64,000 nucleotides of DNA from Schistocephalus solidus (Eukaryota; Platyhelminthes; Cestoda; Diphyllobothriidea; Diphyllobothriidae): positions 53,384-117,383 of the forward strand of contig WEDG01001283.1 of assembly GCA_017591395.1 (NCBI GenBank). Reading direction: 5' to 3'. Below, piece after piece: positions 33,546-45,145 of this stretch. The first letter of the stretch is position 1. Every line of letters starts with the position of its first letter. A program made the translations under genes and the position numbers. The notes beneath the pieces are model-generated. The model ran no database searches and was not told where the DNA came from. It saw nothing but the letters and a program-made list of their open reading frames with translations.

Positions 33546-34142
33546 CGATGATCTTTTGTTCGGTGACGTGCTTATGACCCTTCTGTTTTACCCTAGTGGT
33601 GGACCATCTGTGCCTGTTGTGAGCGTGCATTTTTGACTTCTCGGTTCCAGCTGTTGGTCTAGGTTATGCTTGTCTGAATGAAGTTAAGTAAACCCATAAT
33701 ATGTCTTCATAAACTAACGCCTTTTCTCTGTCTTCCGCCACTGCTTTAGACATATCCAAGTCAAGATTGGATTGTCCAGTTTCTAAATTTGGGAGATATT
33801 TAATTGGACTTAACGATTATGCGGCTATCCAATTATTCCTTCACTGAGGATTATTCCACGTCCAGGACATTATCCCTACAAGAAATACAAGCGGCAACGT
33901 CCACATGCTTCCATAATTAATGCCAGATGTGTGCTGCTCTAATGTTCTTTCAATCAGGGTAGGAGAAGTCCAAAAAAAAATGCTGAGTCGTTGCATGCTT
34001 ATTAGAAGTCTGAATGCTGAATACTTTTGCATTCAAGCCCAGTTATTTAAGAAGATTTATAAATTAAATGCATTCGAATACAATCCTAAGAGGTATGGAA
34101 AACGCAGACGCTCAGGATTCATCTGCGCGGAGGAAATAAGAT

Positions 34143-34215
34143 CGCGGTGCTGGCGGGTCTGGAACCCAGGTCGCAGGTTCATGAAGCGAGGAACCTAACA
34201 ACTGCGCCACATTCT
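34143..34215 (-). mobile_element. tRNA-like segment with A and B boxes (SINE head or tRNA pseudogene)
   Basis: On the minus strand: TGGCGCAGTTG (A box) and GGGTTCCAGACCC (B box; plus-strand 34155-34167) at tRNA spacing. A CAT triplet falls where an anticodon would be. The acceptor stem does not close, so a functional tRNA is unlikely. Confidence 0.5.
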
Positions 34216-34249
34216 CACGACAAAATTGAACAACGAAATTGTAGCAAAA

Positions 34250-36540
34250 AAGTAAAGATGACTACTTCACCTCCTGCAAAGCGGGAAAAAAGCCTGATAA
34301 CGCCAATGAATGTCACCTACGAGGACGAAAAATGCATGGTGTGTTTACATTTTTTTGCAGAAATTCCTATTGATGGAGAACGAGATAAGTAACTTGAAAG
34401 GAGAAATATTGCATCTAAAGGAGAAGGTTCATGGTTAACCAGAAAAAAACACCCTTTACAGCGAAATTTCTTACCAACGAAAATACGCATGTAAATATAG
34501 CTTCGTGAAGAAAGCCAAATGTTGAGCTTAAAGACACTGTGTCTTCAGAGCTCCGTAAATCAGTAGACATTACCTTCCTTCGAAAAGGAGATCAAACCAG
34601 ATCATGCACCTTACCACTGTCATCCAGCTCAGACAGAAACAGTAATGTTCTGGATGCACAAATATATGCGGCACCATTGCTGGATGATACAAAAAAAGCG
34701 AAGTTGAAGAGCACGTCGAATTTGAATGACCGAAGACGAAGAATTTGAAGTCATAAAGGGCCAAAAATCTTTCTCAAAAAATGGGTTTGAACTCTAAAAA
34801 AGGCTCGTTCTTACCGATTGATGGTCATACGAATCCTATGTTGGTCATACAGGAGCAAGTGCAGGAAAAATTGGCAGAGTTCCCAAAAAAGGTTTGCAAT
34901 TAATTTTAAAAATCGTTGCTCGTATTGAAGAGAGTCACATCGTCGTAGAATTCTTCCTGAAACTGATGTTTTATCATCAAATTAGAACTCAAAGTAACCA
35001 AACAGACATTTTGACAGAAAACGCAATCTCCTTATTAAAGGGGTTCCAGATTTCACTTCTCTGATTGCAAAGGAAAGGGTAAAACATGACCTCAGTCTTG
35101 TCCAAGTATACTCATATTAAATTATTCAAGATGTCGACAGCGTTACAGTGCACAAAGCATTCCGTTTAAGGAAAGCGGGTATTTCCCATTAACTATTATC
35201 ACCGAGGCCTCTAAAAATCATTAATGAAAATGATGTTTAGGCTTCACACTTCCTGGAACGGAGAATGGCTCTCTGTACTCACACAGTGCTGTGTTTATTC
35301 AGTCGGATTATGAACCCACGAAAAGGCACAAAATGAGGATGCTGAGATGCTGAAGATGAGAACCGAACGGGGGGGGAAACGGCTCCAAAAAAAAGGACGG
35401 GAAAAAAGGTGATTAAGAGGTTTTTCTTGGCGCAGACCCCAAAGAAAATCAAGGCGGGTCTTCGCCGAGACAGAGGACACCTAATACCATGAACCCAACT
35501 GTACATAGCTCGAATAACAACAGGAAGGAGCTCCAGAACTCGATGGACGACCACTCATCAAAACCTCTGCGTGGGTGGGATGGACAGACTCGAGTATTCA
35601 ATTGCATGAAATGCGCAGAAGTCTATATGGAATAGTTATCCAGTCTAAATTGAGATATTTATATACCAATGCTCAGAGTCCCCTATCTAAAGTAGACGAA
35701 TTCAAAGCACTATTTTCAGACTGAACCCAAGATGTCGTTGCCATTACAGAAAAGTGGCTAAAAGCCGAAATCCGTTCGATCGATGGATACCACCTCTTCT
35801 GAAGAGACCGAGAAAAAATAACTGGAGGTGGAGAGGCCGAATATTCAATGACAGGAATCTCGGCAGTCGAACGATTATTATGATTTTCTCTGGATAAAGA
35901 TTCAAAAGGATTGTTCACATAACCTTCAATTCTTGACAATCTACAGACCGCTTATATTCCAGTGCAGCTGATGAGTCCCTCCTCCATTTGCTCAAGGAAG
36001 TAGCAAGTCACCAGGAGGTGCTTATTGCTGGAGATTTCAATGCACCTATAGTTGACTGGGTTAATCTGACAGTTGATGGTTCACCAACTTCCTTCGGCCA
36101 CAAGCTAATGGATCTCACTCTCGACCAACCTCTGGTACAGAAGGTTAACGTACCAACGAGCTTTAGAAAGAACCAGAGAGCAAATTGCCTGGACCTTGTA
36201 TTTACGAAGGACTTCTCTAGCATTGATGAAATGTATTCTATTGCACCCCTCGGTAAGAGTGACCATAGTACGCTGATGTGGGATTACTCACTTTATTCTC
36301 AGCGCCAGAATGGAACGGAATGCAAGCAAAATATATGGAAGGCTGATTTTAACGCGATGAGGAAAGAACTGATGTCTATGAGATGGGATTGTTTGCTTAA
36401 TGGGAATCAAGTGGAAGACTGGCGATCATTTTAGACCGTTTTACTCGATCTGATAGACCACTTTTGTCCAGTGAAAGTGCAAAAAAAGACTAGTCGCCTG
36501 GTCATAATACAGCGGAAGAATGATTCCTTTAGCTCTCAAA
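34250..36540 (+). mobile_element. CR1-like LINE 'A': ORF1 remains and endonuclease, RT missing, inactive
   Basis: From about 35640 the frame gives LRYLYTNAQSPLSKVDEF, VVAITEKWL and, after a frameshift, EVLIAGDFNAPIVDW, CLDLVFTKDFSSIDEM and LGKSDHSTLMWDYSL. These are the ordered motifs of an apurinic-type endonuclease of CR1-like LINEs, including the intact GDFN and SDH motifs. 34250-35600 is frameshifted low-recognition sequence at the ORF1 position, assigned by context only. Homology stops soon after 36500 with no RT. Stops include SD*TQD and F*RDRE. Confidence 0.8.
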
Positions 36541-36959
36541 TTTGTAAGCCAATTGTATTAAACTACTTGCAATCTCGTAACATAAATACTCTTTCCGTTC
36601 TGAGAGTAATACTATCAAATAAAGACGCCGATTTGCTAAAGTAAACACCGTTTTTCAATTTCGATCTGCGTTTCTTATGGAATTAGTGAATTCAAAATGT
36701 CCCGTAAGCAGCTAGATGCTATAGTTTCTCCAATTGGATTCGGCCTTGCTGACAGTCACTTTGCAATCGCCTAATATAGATATTTGTAGCTGACTCCAAC
36801 CTAGAAAATTATGTTGCAGTAAACGCTCTTTTATTTACGTCCTTGAAAAGCTAAGAGCTGAGGGGACATAGCACATGTCACTTTATATACAAAATGTTTA
36901 TGAGTAAGTTATTTTGGACTATTTAAGCAAGCACTTCCTTTGTAATTATTTTAAATATC

Positions 36960-37570
36960 ACAATTTGACATGCATCAGAGGTCTCTGTAATTATACAATA
37001 TGTATGCCCCTTTTCGTTGAAAATAAATAAATGCCTATAATAGGTGCATTAACGAAGGCTTGCTTTGGTTTTCTATTTCATATTATGACAGCTCCTCTAT
37101 ACAGGTACAGGTAAACAGAACTTTATGGTGGATTTTTTATTCAATGTCCTTTTATTTATTGAGATTTTCTTTTTTCATTTCCTTATCATCACAATCAATG
37201 TTGTTGAAAGGTGTAGGCATAGCAAAATAAACTTGCAAAACATTTATTTGTAGGCTTTCTTCTACAGATGTTGCTGCTTATCTGTGGTTAGGCTCTTCCC
37301 TTAAAGCCTACACGATGTGCATTAACATGATCCTGGAGTTAAAAGTGGCAAAGGCAGCAAGCCTCACCTACCGATGGCGAGATCGCAGTTTATTTTAAAC
37401 TCATAATGATTGTCAAATAGACTATCATTGTGCCTCGTCTGGCGAGGTCAGAGCTACACTCGGTGGCACTGTGTTAAGTGAAGGACAATTAAAAATCCAC
37501 GTTTGAAGGACCTATGTATTTTTATTCTCCGCCGCCCACAGTCCTAACCCCGGCTCCGTGGTATCTGATA
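36960..37570 (+). repeat. Dispersed repeat family R2, copy c
   Basis: This copy extends furthest: the upstream block gaaggcttgctttggttt pairs with the inverted copy at 54700, and the later blocks repeat those listed for copy a. Further related text continues to about 38160 and has a weak relative at 58740-59060 (cctggtgcatgca shared). Confidence 0.75.
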
Positions 37571-38199
37571 TTTGCGTCACTGAGGATGCACTGAGGATGC
37601 ATCACTGAGCATGCAACTTATTTGTTAATGTCCACCCCAACGTATGTTAATGTGATAGAACGAGGCACGTGCACTGGAATTCGTTTAGTATTACCGGAGT
37701 AAACCGAGGAGCTGTTGAAGAACCCTACCTCCCTTACCTCCAACCCCGCATCCTGCTCCGCTGCATTAGGGTAGTTTGGTGAGGCTCCGATGAAGAAAAC
37801 AATTTCGGATGGAATCAGGCACTTTATGTGTCAATGCTTATCCCAATTATTGTTAATTTGACTGAACCGGGGCGTGCACCACAATTCGTTTGCTCTCACC
37901 ACCACATAAAACTTCCAATTTTGACATGATTCTTTCTAAGTGCGGTGAATAGCCATCAAGGCCAATGCACGAACCTACAGGAGGCATTTGCCCACTTCAA
38001 TGTAGCGGCTTTGATGTCGGTCAAAACAGGAACTCATGCTAGCACAGAGCAGCGCGGACATCTAAGTAAAACGGAAAATGTTGATCTAATACCTGGTGCA
38101 TGCACACATGAAATTTGCCTTGCCTTTAGTCATATCTTTCTCAGTTCAACATAAGGATAATCAAATTTTTCTGTTCAGGATAATTTGTATGTCTAGAAC

Positions 38200-39180
38200 T
38201 ATAACATTTCTTTCGTGGCATATTTGCTAACATTGCTCAACAGCTTGGAGTACTCAACCAGTTATGGTAGGTCAGAAGCAAGCCAGGGAATGTTACATAT
38301 AAAAAATCTTAACAAATAAAGTAGAGGCAAAACTGTCCGATTATCAACGAATCATCCGCGTATGCGGTTTTATGGCACTCATGTCGGCACTCATGTTCCC
38401 CTACTTTAACTTCGCTGTACATACATCAGGGCATTTTTCGAGTCCCTTGGAAATGCGAATAATGACCTACCTCACTTTAGCGAAATAAAAGTGGAGCATT
38501 TCAAGCCCCTACAGCCTCACTATCACCCAATAGCAATCGAGCTTCGTTTAAATTTATGGGTGGCCTCAACCTAAATTGCATGATATTATTCCCACTAGAT
38601 AAGTCATCGCCTTCTTTAAAAGTCAGGACCATCGATGCAGCCAAAATTATTTGTTAATCCCTATCTGCCAAAAGGCAGTTAATATGATTTCGAACGAGCG
38701 CTCTCAGGGAGATAATGCGAAGATGTACATTCAATATAAAGCTCCTTTTTACAAATACTATAAAGATGAATAAATGGCATTGCACTTGGCAGGCCTGTTG
38801 GACACCTGTGAGTCGCGTTCTTAACGGGCAAGCTGGATGAAACACGAATAAGTGAAAAGATAGGTATGGTAAGGCACTTAGTTTGCTACGTTTACAATAT
38901 ATTTGCAGTCGTCACTATTTAAACTGATAGCGCCCCTGCAAAGGCAGTAAATCTGGCAAATCCATCATCCATATTAAGGTTTAACTTGAAGTGGTATGTG
39001 ATTTTTCATCCTCCTTTATAACCGCAGACCTGACAGTAGCGTTTAAATTAACGTTTGTCGGTTCACATCCTTTTCATGACAACATAAGACTCTACTGCAT
39101 CGTTCAGCAAATGGGGCTGGATAAATGGTTTTGGGGAACAACAAATGGCATCGTAAACTTGTATAGGATATTTTCTCTGT
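38200..39180 (-). repeat. Dispersed repeat family R1, copy a (inverted)
   Basis: The reverse complement aligns over almost its full length with 50400-51290: shared words include gacgactgcaaata, tatcttttcacttatt, aggcctgccaa, ttgaatgtacat, tttaggtt(g/a)a and gttgataatcggacag. The next block outward (39590-39740) matches 48860-49010 in the same inverted sense. No protein domain is visible. It is probably a non-autonomous transposon of 1 kb or more. Confidence 0.8.
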
Positions 39181-39589
39181 AAATGACAGTTTTACTATTC
39201 CTTTTGTCTAGTTGACCATTACGCAACAGTCAGTACGAACGCGTGTTTAGTAGATTCAACAAGTAAAATGTAATATCACCTCCGTGTTAAGATTTAACTT
39301 TTAACAGTTAAAGACAAATGATAATTTTGTGAGTCATTTAAAAGTAGATGAGAATCATTCTAGAGCTATATATGTAAATTATGACACTTGGTTATCAGTC
39401 TTAAAAAAAGTGGGTATTGAAATGGAAAATATGAAAAATATTTGTAACTGGTTCACAAGTGTATAGAATTTTCTGAAGTTTGGAGATTCTACGTGGTATC
39501 CGTATCAGAATTATCACAACAGCAGACTTGGACGCCAGTTTTGTCTCAAACTGCAATTTCTGATCAAATAAGCAGAATCGTGGGTCAGC

Positions 39590-39740
39590 CTTCGTCAATC
39601 TGAAATACGACTTTTTGTTATTATTAACTTGGAGAATTTGAAAAATCTAACACGGGTGACCATACGTTTCCGGACAGTGCTCCTCGGGCTTTGCAAATGA
39701 AGAAAAATAATTGCCACTTGACATTTCTAGAAGCAAGAAG
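39590..39740 (-). repeat. Dispersed repeat, inverted partner of 48860-49010
   Basis: The plus strand reads gtcagccttcgtcaatctgaaatacg and ggacagtgctc(c/g)tcgggctttgcaaatga; the reverse complement of both is found in order at 48870-49010. It is likely the outer part of family R1. Confidence 0.75.
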
Positions 39741-39854
39741 ACCGATTGTAATCGAGTCTTTGCACTGAAACAAACAGTCCACATACATTAATTTGTTTAA
39801 ATTATTGAATCAATTAATTAAATGTTCCGTCCAGTTGCCTTCCATACCCTCACA

Positions 39855-40055
39855 GTTTGACCAGGAGAGTTCTCCAAATTGAGCTCTGTCCGAAATCTTG
39901 GCCTACACAACCTTCTAGTCCAATCAATTCTCTAACGGATCTCCTGTGTTTCTGATGACTTTTATTGACTAGGACAGCTCTCCAAATAGAGCGACCTGCC
40001 GGAAACCTTGGCTTGGCCCTCACAACCTACCAGTCCATTACAGGCTCTAACTGCT
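39855..40055 (+). repeat. Imperfect tandem duplication, two units of about 110 bp
   Basis: The first unit (agttctccaaattgagc...cacaaccttctagtcc) and the second (agctctccaaatagagc...cacaacctaccagtcc) align with a few indels. Confidence 0.8.
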
Positions 40056-40334
40056 CGTCAGGCTTTCTGAGGAGTATCTTCAAAACAGGCTGAGTCGTTT
40101 TTTATCCATATTCTGTCCAACGGATTGTGAAATTTATATCGAGTAACTCATTATAACAAATACTTTTAACAACTTCCACTAGCAGGCGTAGTTAAGAACG
40201 TTCGGGGGATTTCATTAATTTGCAAAAAAGGCGAAGTACATAATTTATATACTGCTTGTGTAAAACCGCTGGTAGTGTAAACCTACACCTAGCCACTCGT
40301 TAAATCTTAAGTCACCACACAAGAATTCAAAAAG

Positions 40335-40425
40335 TCATGCCGCAAGCCGGGATTGAACCCGCGACCACCAACGCGATGGGGACGCTCGCTAACCACTCGA
40401 CCACCTCATCACGGCGGCGAGCGCT
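40335..40425 (-). mobile_element. tRNA-like SINE head beside LINE B
   Basis: The minus strand reads TGGTCGAGTGGTTAGCG (A-box region) and GCGGGTTCAATCCCGGC (B box; plus 40349-40359). The fold resembles a Ser/Leu-type tRNA D and T arm, but the acceptor ends do not pair. It abuts the 5' end of the LINE, so it may be a SINE or the promoter-like head of a non-autonomous relative. Confidence 0.55.
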
Positions 40426-40429
40426 CTCT

Positions 40430-43400
40430 CAAATTAATATGCACGCTATTGACAACACTGCCATTTGTGGAGGCTGTCGAAAACTGTCCATGAAGCTAAA
40501 TCAGCTCGAGGATGAGATAAGGTCAATGGAATCTGTGCTAAAAGGCACCTCTAAAGCAGAAGATGCCACTCAGAAGTTTACTGAGCGACTTAACAGGAGT
40601 AAAACCATTGATATGTGTTCAAAGGGTATACCAACGAAAAACTCGACAGTTTCTACGGCTACCGAACAACAAGAACCAATGGGGCAGGAAAAAAACAGTC
40701 CGCCTAAAACAAAAAAAGCCGTCCAAAACGCAAAACCGACACCAAGAAGGAAAAAGCCAATGGACAACCGACTTCGAGAGATTCGTCAAAAAATGTACAC
40801 ACGGGGCTTTGACGTTTGCCTTGTCCTTCATAGCAAATACTGAGATTCTCACACCAAGCACAATCAGTGGAATTGATTCCAAAACCGAAACTGCCACCTG
40901 CGATTAAAAATTGTCGAACCCATGGAATTCGTCGAAACCCAAAAACCGGATCAAAACCAACACATAGCCAATCAGCATCCGCTCCATCGTCACCAGTGCG
41001 CAATGTGAAACCTTCCCACCTGGTAGTGGAAGACAGCGTCGTAGGTACAAATAATGCCACGGACAGAAAAATAGTTTCAAGAAGAAGAAGAAGAAGAAGA
41101 AGAAGAAGAAGAAGAAGAAGAAGAAGAAGAAGAGGGTTGTTCGTTCGTCGGAATCATGACTTTATTCGTCTGAGCTTTCGGACTATTACTGGAGCCCATC
41201 GTCAGAGATAAAAACGGCTTTCCTAGTCACTTTGTAACCAATAGGGAGTTCAAAGGCGTTTGCCTATCTTTCCCTTAGTAAAACTGAACTAATAATACAC
41301 GGACTACCTGAATCAACATCAACCACTCCCATAGACCGATATTCTGAAGACATGAACCGCTTTAATGTACTCCTGAACAATGTGCTGGAACCTAATACGT
41401 CGATTGAACTGTAAAAGGCTGCCACCTTGAAAAACGGATCGAAAGCCAATCTGAATAAACACGCCCTCTTGACCAGTAGCCAGGAAGCCAGTCACATTCT
41501 GTCTAGACGCTTTAAGTTAAAAAACTCAAACCCTGGTGTTTTTTCAACAGGACCTCTCACCTGCGGAGCAAAACAAATGCCATCAACTTGTCATCGAACT
41601 AAGTAGGCGGCTCAGCGAGGGGGAAACAAATTCAGTTATTTACAACAACCAAGTGATCCATCTTCCATTGTTCTCCCCATGGAGAGGCTCATTCTGGATT
41701 ACCATGAAGTTGGCCCAGTAAACAGGGGCTCGCGCCCGACTGTTAGCACTTTCCGAGCAAACCGCAAACTAACATTCCGGTACACCAATGCACAGAGTAT
41801 ATTATTGAAGCTCGACGAGCTTAAGATTAATGTCTGCGATCCATCTCCAGATATAATTTCCGTAACAGAAACTTTGTTGTCCCAACACGTTGATGACCGA
41901 GAGGTAACTATGGCTGGCTCCCAACTTTTAAGAAAAGCCTTAAAAGAGCGTCAAGGAGGCGGCGTACTCACATACGTGAAAGGCGAACTAACAGTTTTAG
42001 ACAAAATTAATTAATACGCGTCTACTTCCGAGGCGATATGGCTATCCGTAAAAGTGTCAGGTACATCAAGTCTAGATGTCCTAACAGTCTACCGCCTACC
42101 GAGAAGAGACCCCGTAGCCGATGCTTACTAGCTAGAGGAGCTTGAAATGATTGCTACACGGTTGGATATCCTAATCATGGGTGACATCAATGCCCCTCAC
42201 ATCGACTGGAGCTCAACCTGTGCACATAGTTATGTCCTAGCCTTTGACGGTTGTCTTCTGAGCACGAAGCTAAGGCTACTTCTGACACAGCACGTCACTT
42301 TTCCAACCAGGGTGTGCGAAGGACTACAGGCCAATATCATGGACCTAGTTCTCACGAAGTCGCACAACAGCATCGACGAAGTTTCATGACTACCGCCGCT
42401 AGGCAAAAGTGGCCACGTGGTACTGCGATGGAAGTACTCACTATGTTCTATACCAGCAAGACCTACAATCAGAAGGAATATATGGCAAGGTGATTTCGGT
42501 GGAATGAGGGCCGAACTCATGCACACTCAGTGGGAACCTTTATTCTTTTGAAACATAACCTAGGACTGCGAAACGTTCCGGGCCATACTGCACTGGCTCA
42601 TCAAAAATCACTGTCCAATTTTAAGGAAAAAAGGTCCCGCGATGGCTTACGCATGCCTTAAAACTGGAAGTTAACAAAAAGTGGAGATTGTGGAAATAAT
42701 CGCTTACGAACGGAACTCCTGCATCTCTAAAAGGGTACGAAATGCAGAAACATCGGGTCAAGGGCCTTATCTTTAGGATAAGACAGGCTTTCGAAGTTGA
42801 CCTGATGAAACGGGCCACCGTGAACCCGAAACTGTTTTATGGTTACCTCAGGCAGAATACACGGAACAAGGATCCGATTACCCTTCTGAGGACCGTCGAG
42901 GGCATAGACCTTACGTAAGACGGTGCAAATGCTGATTATTTTTCAGAATTTTTTGAGTCTGTTATCACAAAGGAAACGAGATACGATTACTCTACCAATG
43001 GCTTCGAAGTGGATACAATAGTCGAGACTGTTTATTCAACCGAGACACTGTCCTCGAGGAACTTTTGGGGTAAATGGAATCCAAGTCTGCGTGTCCCGAT
43101 GTAGTACCTACCAGGCTGTTGAAAGAGTTAGCAAGAGAGTTGGCAAAACCACTCTTTACGCTTTTTTAATCATCCTTCCAGACCGGAAGTCTACCAGCCG
43201 ACTGGAAATCCGCATGGATAACGCAACTTTATAAGGTTGAAAGCCGGGTCTCTGCAAACAAGTATCAACCGGACAGCCTAACTTAAGTTTGCTGCTACAA
43301 CTAACGCATTTCCTTGAACATACCAATCTGCTATCCGTAGTCACAAATTTGTTCTACTGTTTAGAACGTTGGACTGAAGTGGTCGATAGAGGTAAAACGG

Positions 43401-43915
43401 TGCAGGCAGTTTATATCGACTTCAAAAAGGCTTTTGATAGTGTGCCGCACCACCGCCTTCTTTATAAACGCAACCAAATAGGCGTAAGAGGTAGAATTCT
43501 GACATGGATAGAAAACTTCTTAACTGGTCGCTCACAAATGTGCATATCAGCGACAAACAGTCCACTAAAGTTGAGGTTGAGAGTGGTGTTCCCCAAGGCT
43601 CTGTTCTCGGCCCTATTTTGTTCATTGTCTACATCAACGATTGTGCCAACGAACTGGACTGCAATATTGCCATGTTTGCCGATAATATCACACTTTGGCG
43701 CGTCATTCAAACTGCGGCTGACGAGGAGAACTTGCAGGCGAACTTACATCGACTCCAGAAATGTTCAAATGACTGGCTCTCGCCGTTTAATGATAGCAAG
43801 TGCTACATCATACAATTCGGGAAAAGCAATCCTTCGAACCGTACGGTGTACAGTCTGAATGGCATTCCATTGCAAGAAGTGGATGTCTAAAAGGACCTTG
43901 AGTCGATCCGTTTCG
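40430..43915 (+). mobile_element. CR1-like LINE 'B', nearly full length, inactive
   Basis: ORF1 region (40430-41690): CGGC-type cysteines with a coiled-coil-like segment (LSMKLNQLEDEIRSMES), a basic stretch, then IIHGLPEST, SRRFKLKNSNPGVFF and ELSRRLSEGE. ORF2 (41750-43915): endonuclease words TNAQSILLKLDEL, VTETLL, IMGDINAPHIDW and LGKSGHVVLRW, where the usual catalytic SDH reads SGH. The RT has VYIDFKKAFDSVPHH, ESGVPQGSVLGPILF and MFADNITLW, where the usual FADD reads FADN. Several frameshifts and stops break the frames. Element order and length fit a complete CR1-like LINE of about 3.5 kb. It ends just before a TA microsatellite. Confidence 0.88.
41080..41134 (+). repeat. (AAG)n microsatellite within LINE B ORF1
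   Basis: About 18 AAG units encode a poly-Arg/Lys/Glu run depending on frame. It is followed by about 80 bases (41137-41215) that do not fit ORF1, which resumes near 41290. Microsatellite and following block look like an insertion. Confidence 0.9.
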
Positions 43916-43919
43916 TTTT

Positions 43920-43936
43920 TATATATATCTACATAT

Positions 43937-43974
<38 letters not shown>

Positions 43975-43977
43975 ACG

Positions 43978-44048
<71 letters not shown>
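43920..44048. repeat. (TA)n microsatellites
   Basis: Two long TA runs (about 43944-43968 and 43980-44048) are separated by aaaaaagacg. They follow the 3' end of LINE B. Confidence 0.95.
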
Positions 44049-44049
<1 letters not shown>

Positions 44050-44051
<2 letters not shown>

Positions 44052-45140
44052 GTAGGTTGCAGGCCGGCTATGTTGCCACCTTCGTTATTTGTCGCAGCCG
44101 GACCGGCATATGAAAATGGTGTGCCCATCCTTAAGAGTCTTTACATGAAAACCGCAATTGAATTTAATTTGGTGTCGATTTGTATCTTGAATTAGTTGCC
44201 CAACCGTGCAAATTTTGTCAGAATGACGGGCCTCCTCCATCGAGGGAGCTTTTTACTCGAACAGACACTGTTTTCTATATGATCAGTCCCTTCTTCCCCT
44301 GTTCTTTCAATTTATCCGATTCCGCTCTTACCACCGTCCATTTAATTATCGCTTGAACATAATTATCCGGTTGAAAAAATATCTTTGTGACTCAGGACTC
44401 CCTCTGCATTTTCCTCGAGTTGAATGTCTCTCTGAAGTTTGATTTACAATCACATCATAAGCATGAAGTTGAAGCTAAGCATTCAAAGGTATTCCACGGT
44501 ATTTTTTTGCGCAATTTTTGAACTGTGAAACAGCATCATAAAACCTGAACGTTCGACTAGCAGACCAGAAAATATTAAGCCTCTTGAGCCAAGAAAGCCT
44601 CACGTGTGGAGATTTAAAAAAATAATATTTGCAGAATGAAATCTCCCACTTCCAACTTCCCACTCCGACAAGCTATTGTTTTAAAAAGTGGTCAAACACT
44701 CGTAGAGCAATCACATATTCGTCAGCATTTGAAGGCCGACTAGCAAAGGTCGCAAATGTTAACTATATGCATACTTTTTCTTTTGAATTGTAACTCTGCC
44801 ATTAACTTTGATTTATCATACATCTTATATGATTTAAGAAGGAGTTTAGTTTTGGCACATGGTCGCTATTTAGCTCAAGAAGGTTATTTATAGGAATACT
44901 TTTAATGCTAGTGTAAAGATTATGATTATTGAAGGAGTAAATGGCGACAGAGGGTTAAGATTCTGCATGCTCTCTTAGCCAATCCCGTTCTCTTTATCAA
45001 TAATCTTGGATAACCTTTGCCATCTTAGTTGTTTTTTATATAAGAGAAACAGAAGTCACTTTTATATTCTAATTATAATTATTTTCGCTTACATAAGGCT
45101 TCTAAGGAATTAGTCTTTTTTAACGAAGTCAGCAGCAGGT
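44050..45140. other. Interval without a recognised gene
   Basis: AT-rich, short open frames only. It lies downstream of the 45-46 kb gene (minus strand) and may hold its 3' UTR. The minus strand has an AATATAAAAG word at about 45062-45071 that could act as a variant polyadenylation signal. Confidence 0.35.
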
Positions 45141-45145
45141 CTCGT

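Noticed and set aside
40335..40425. Functional tRNA gene
   Set aside because: A and B boxes are good, but the acceptor stem does not pair and the locus abuts a LINE.
43919..44128. Open frame with long Ile-Tyr repeats
   Set aside because: Translation of a TA microsatellite.
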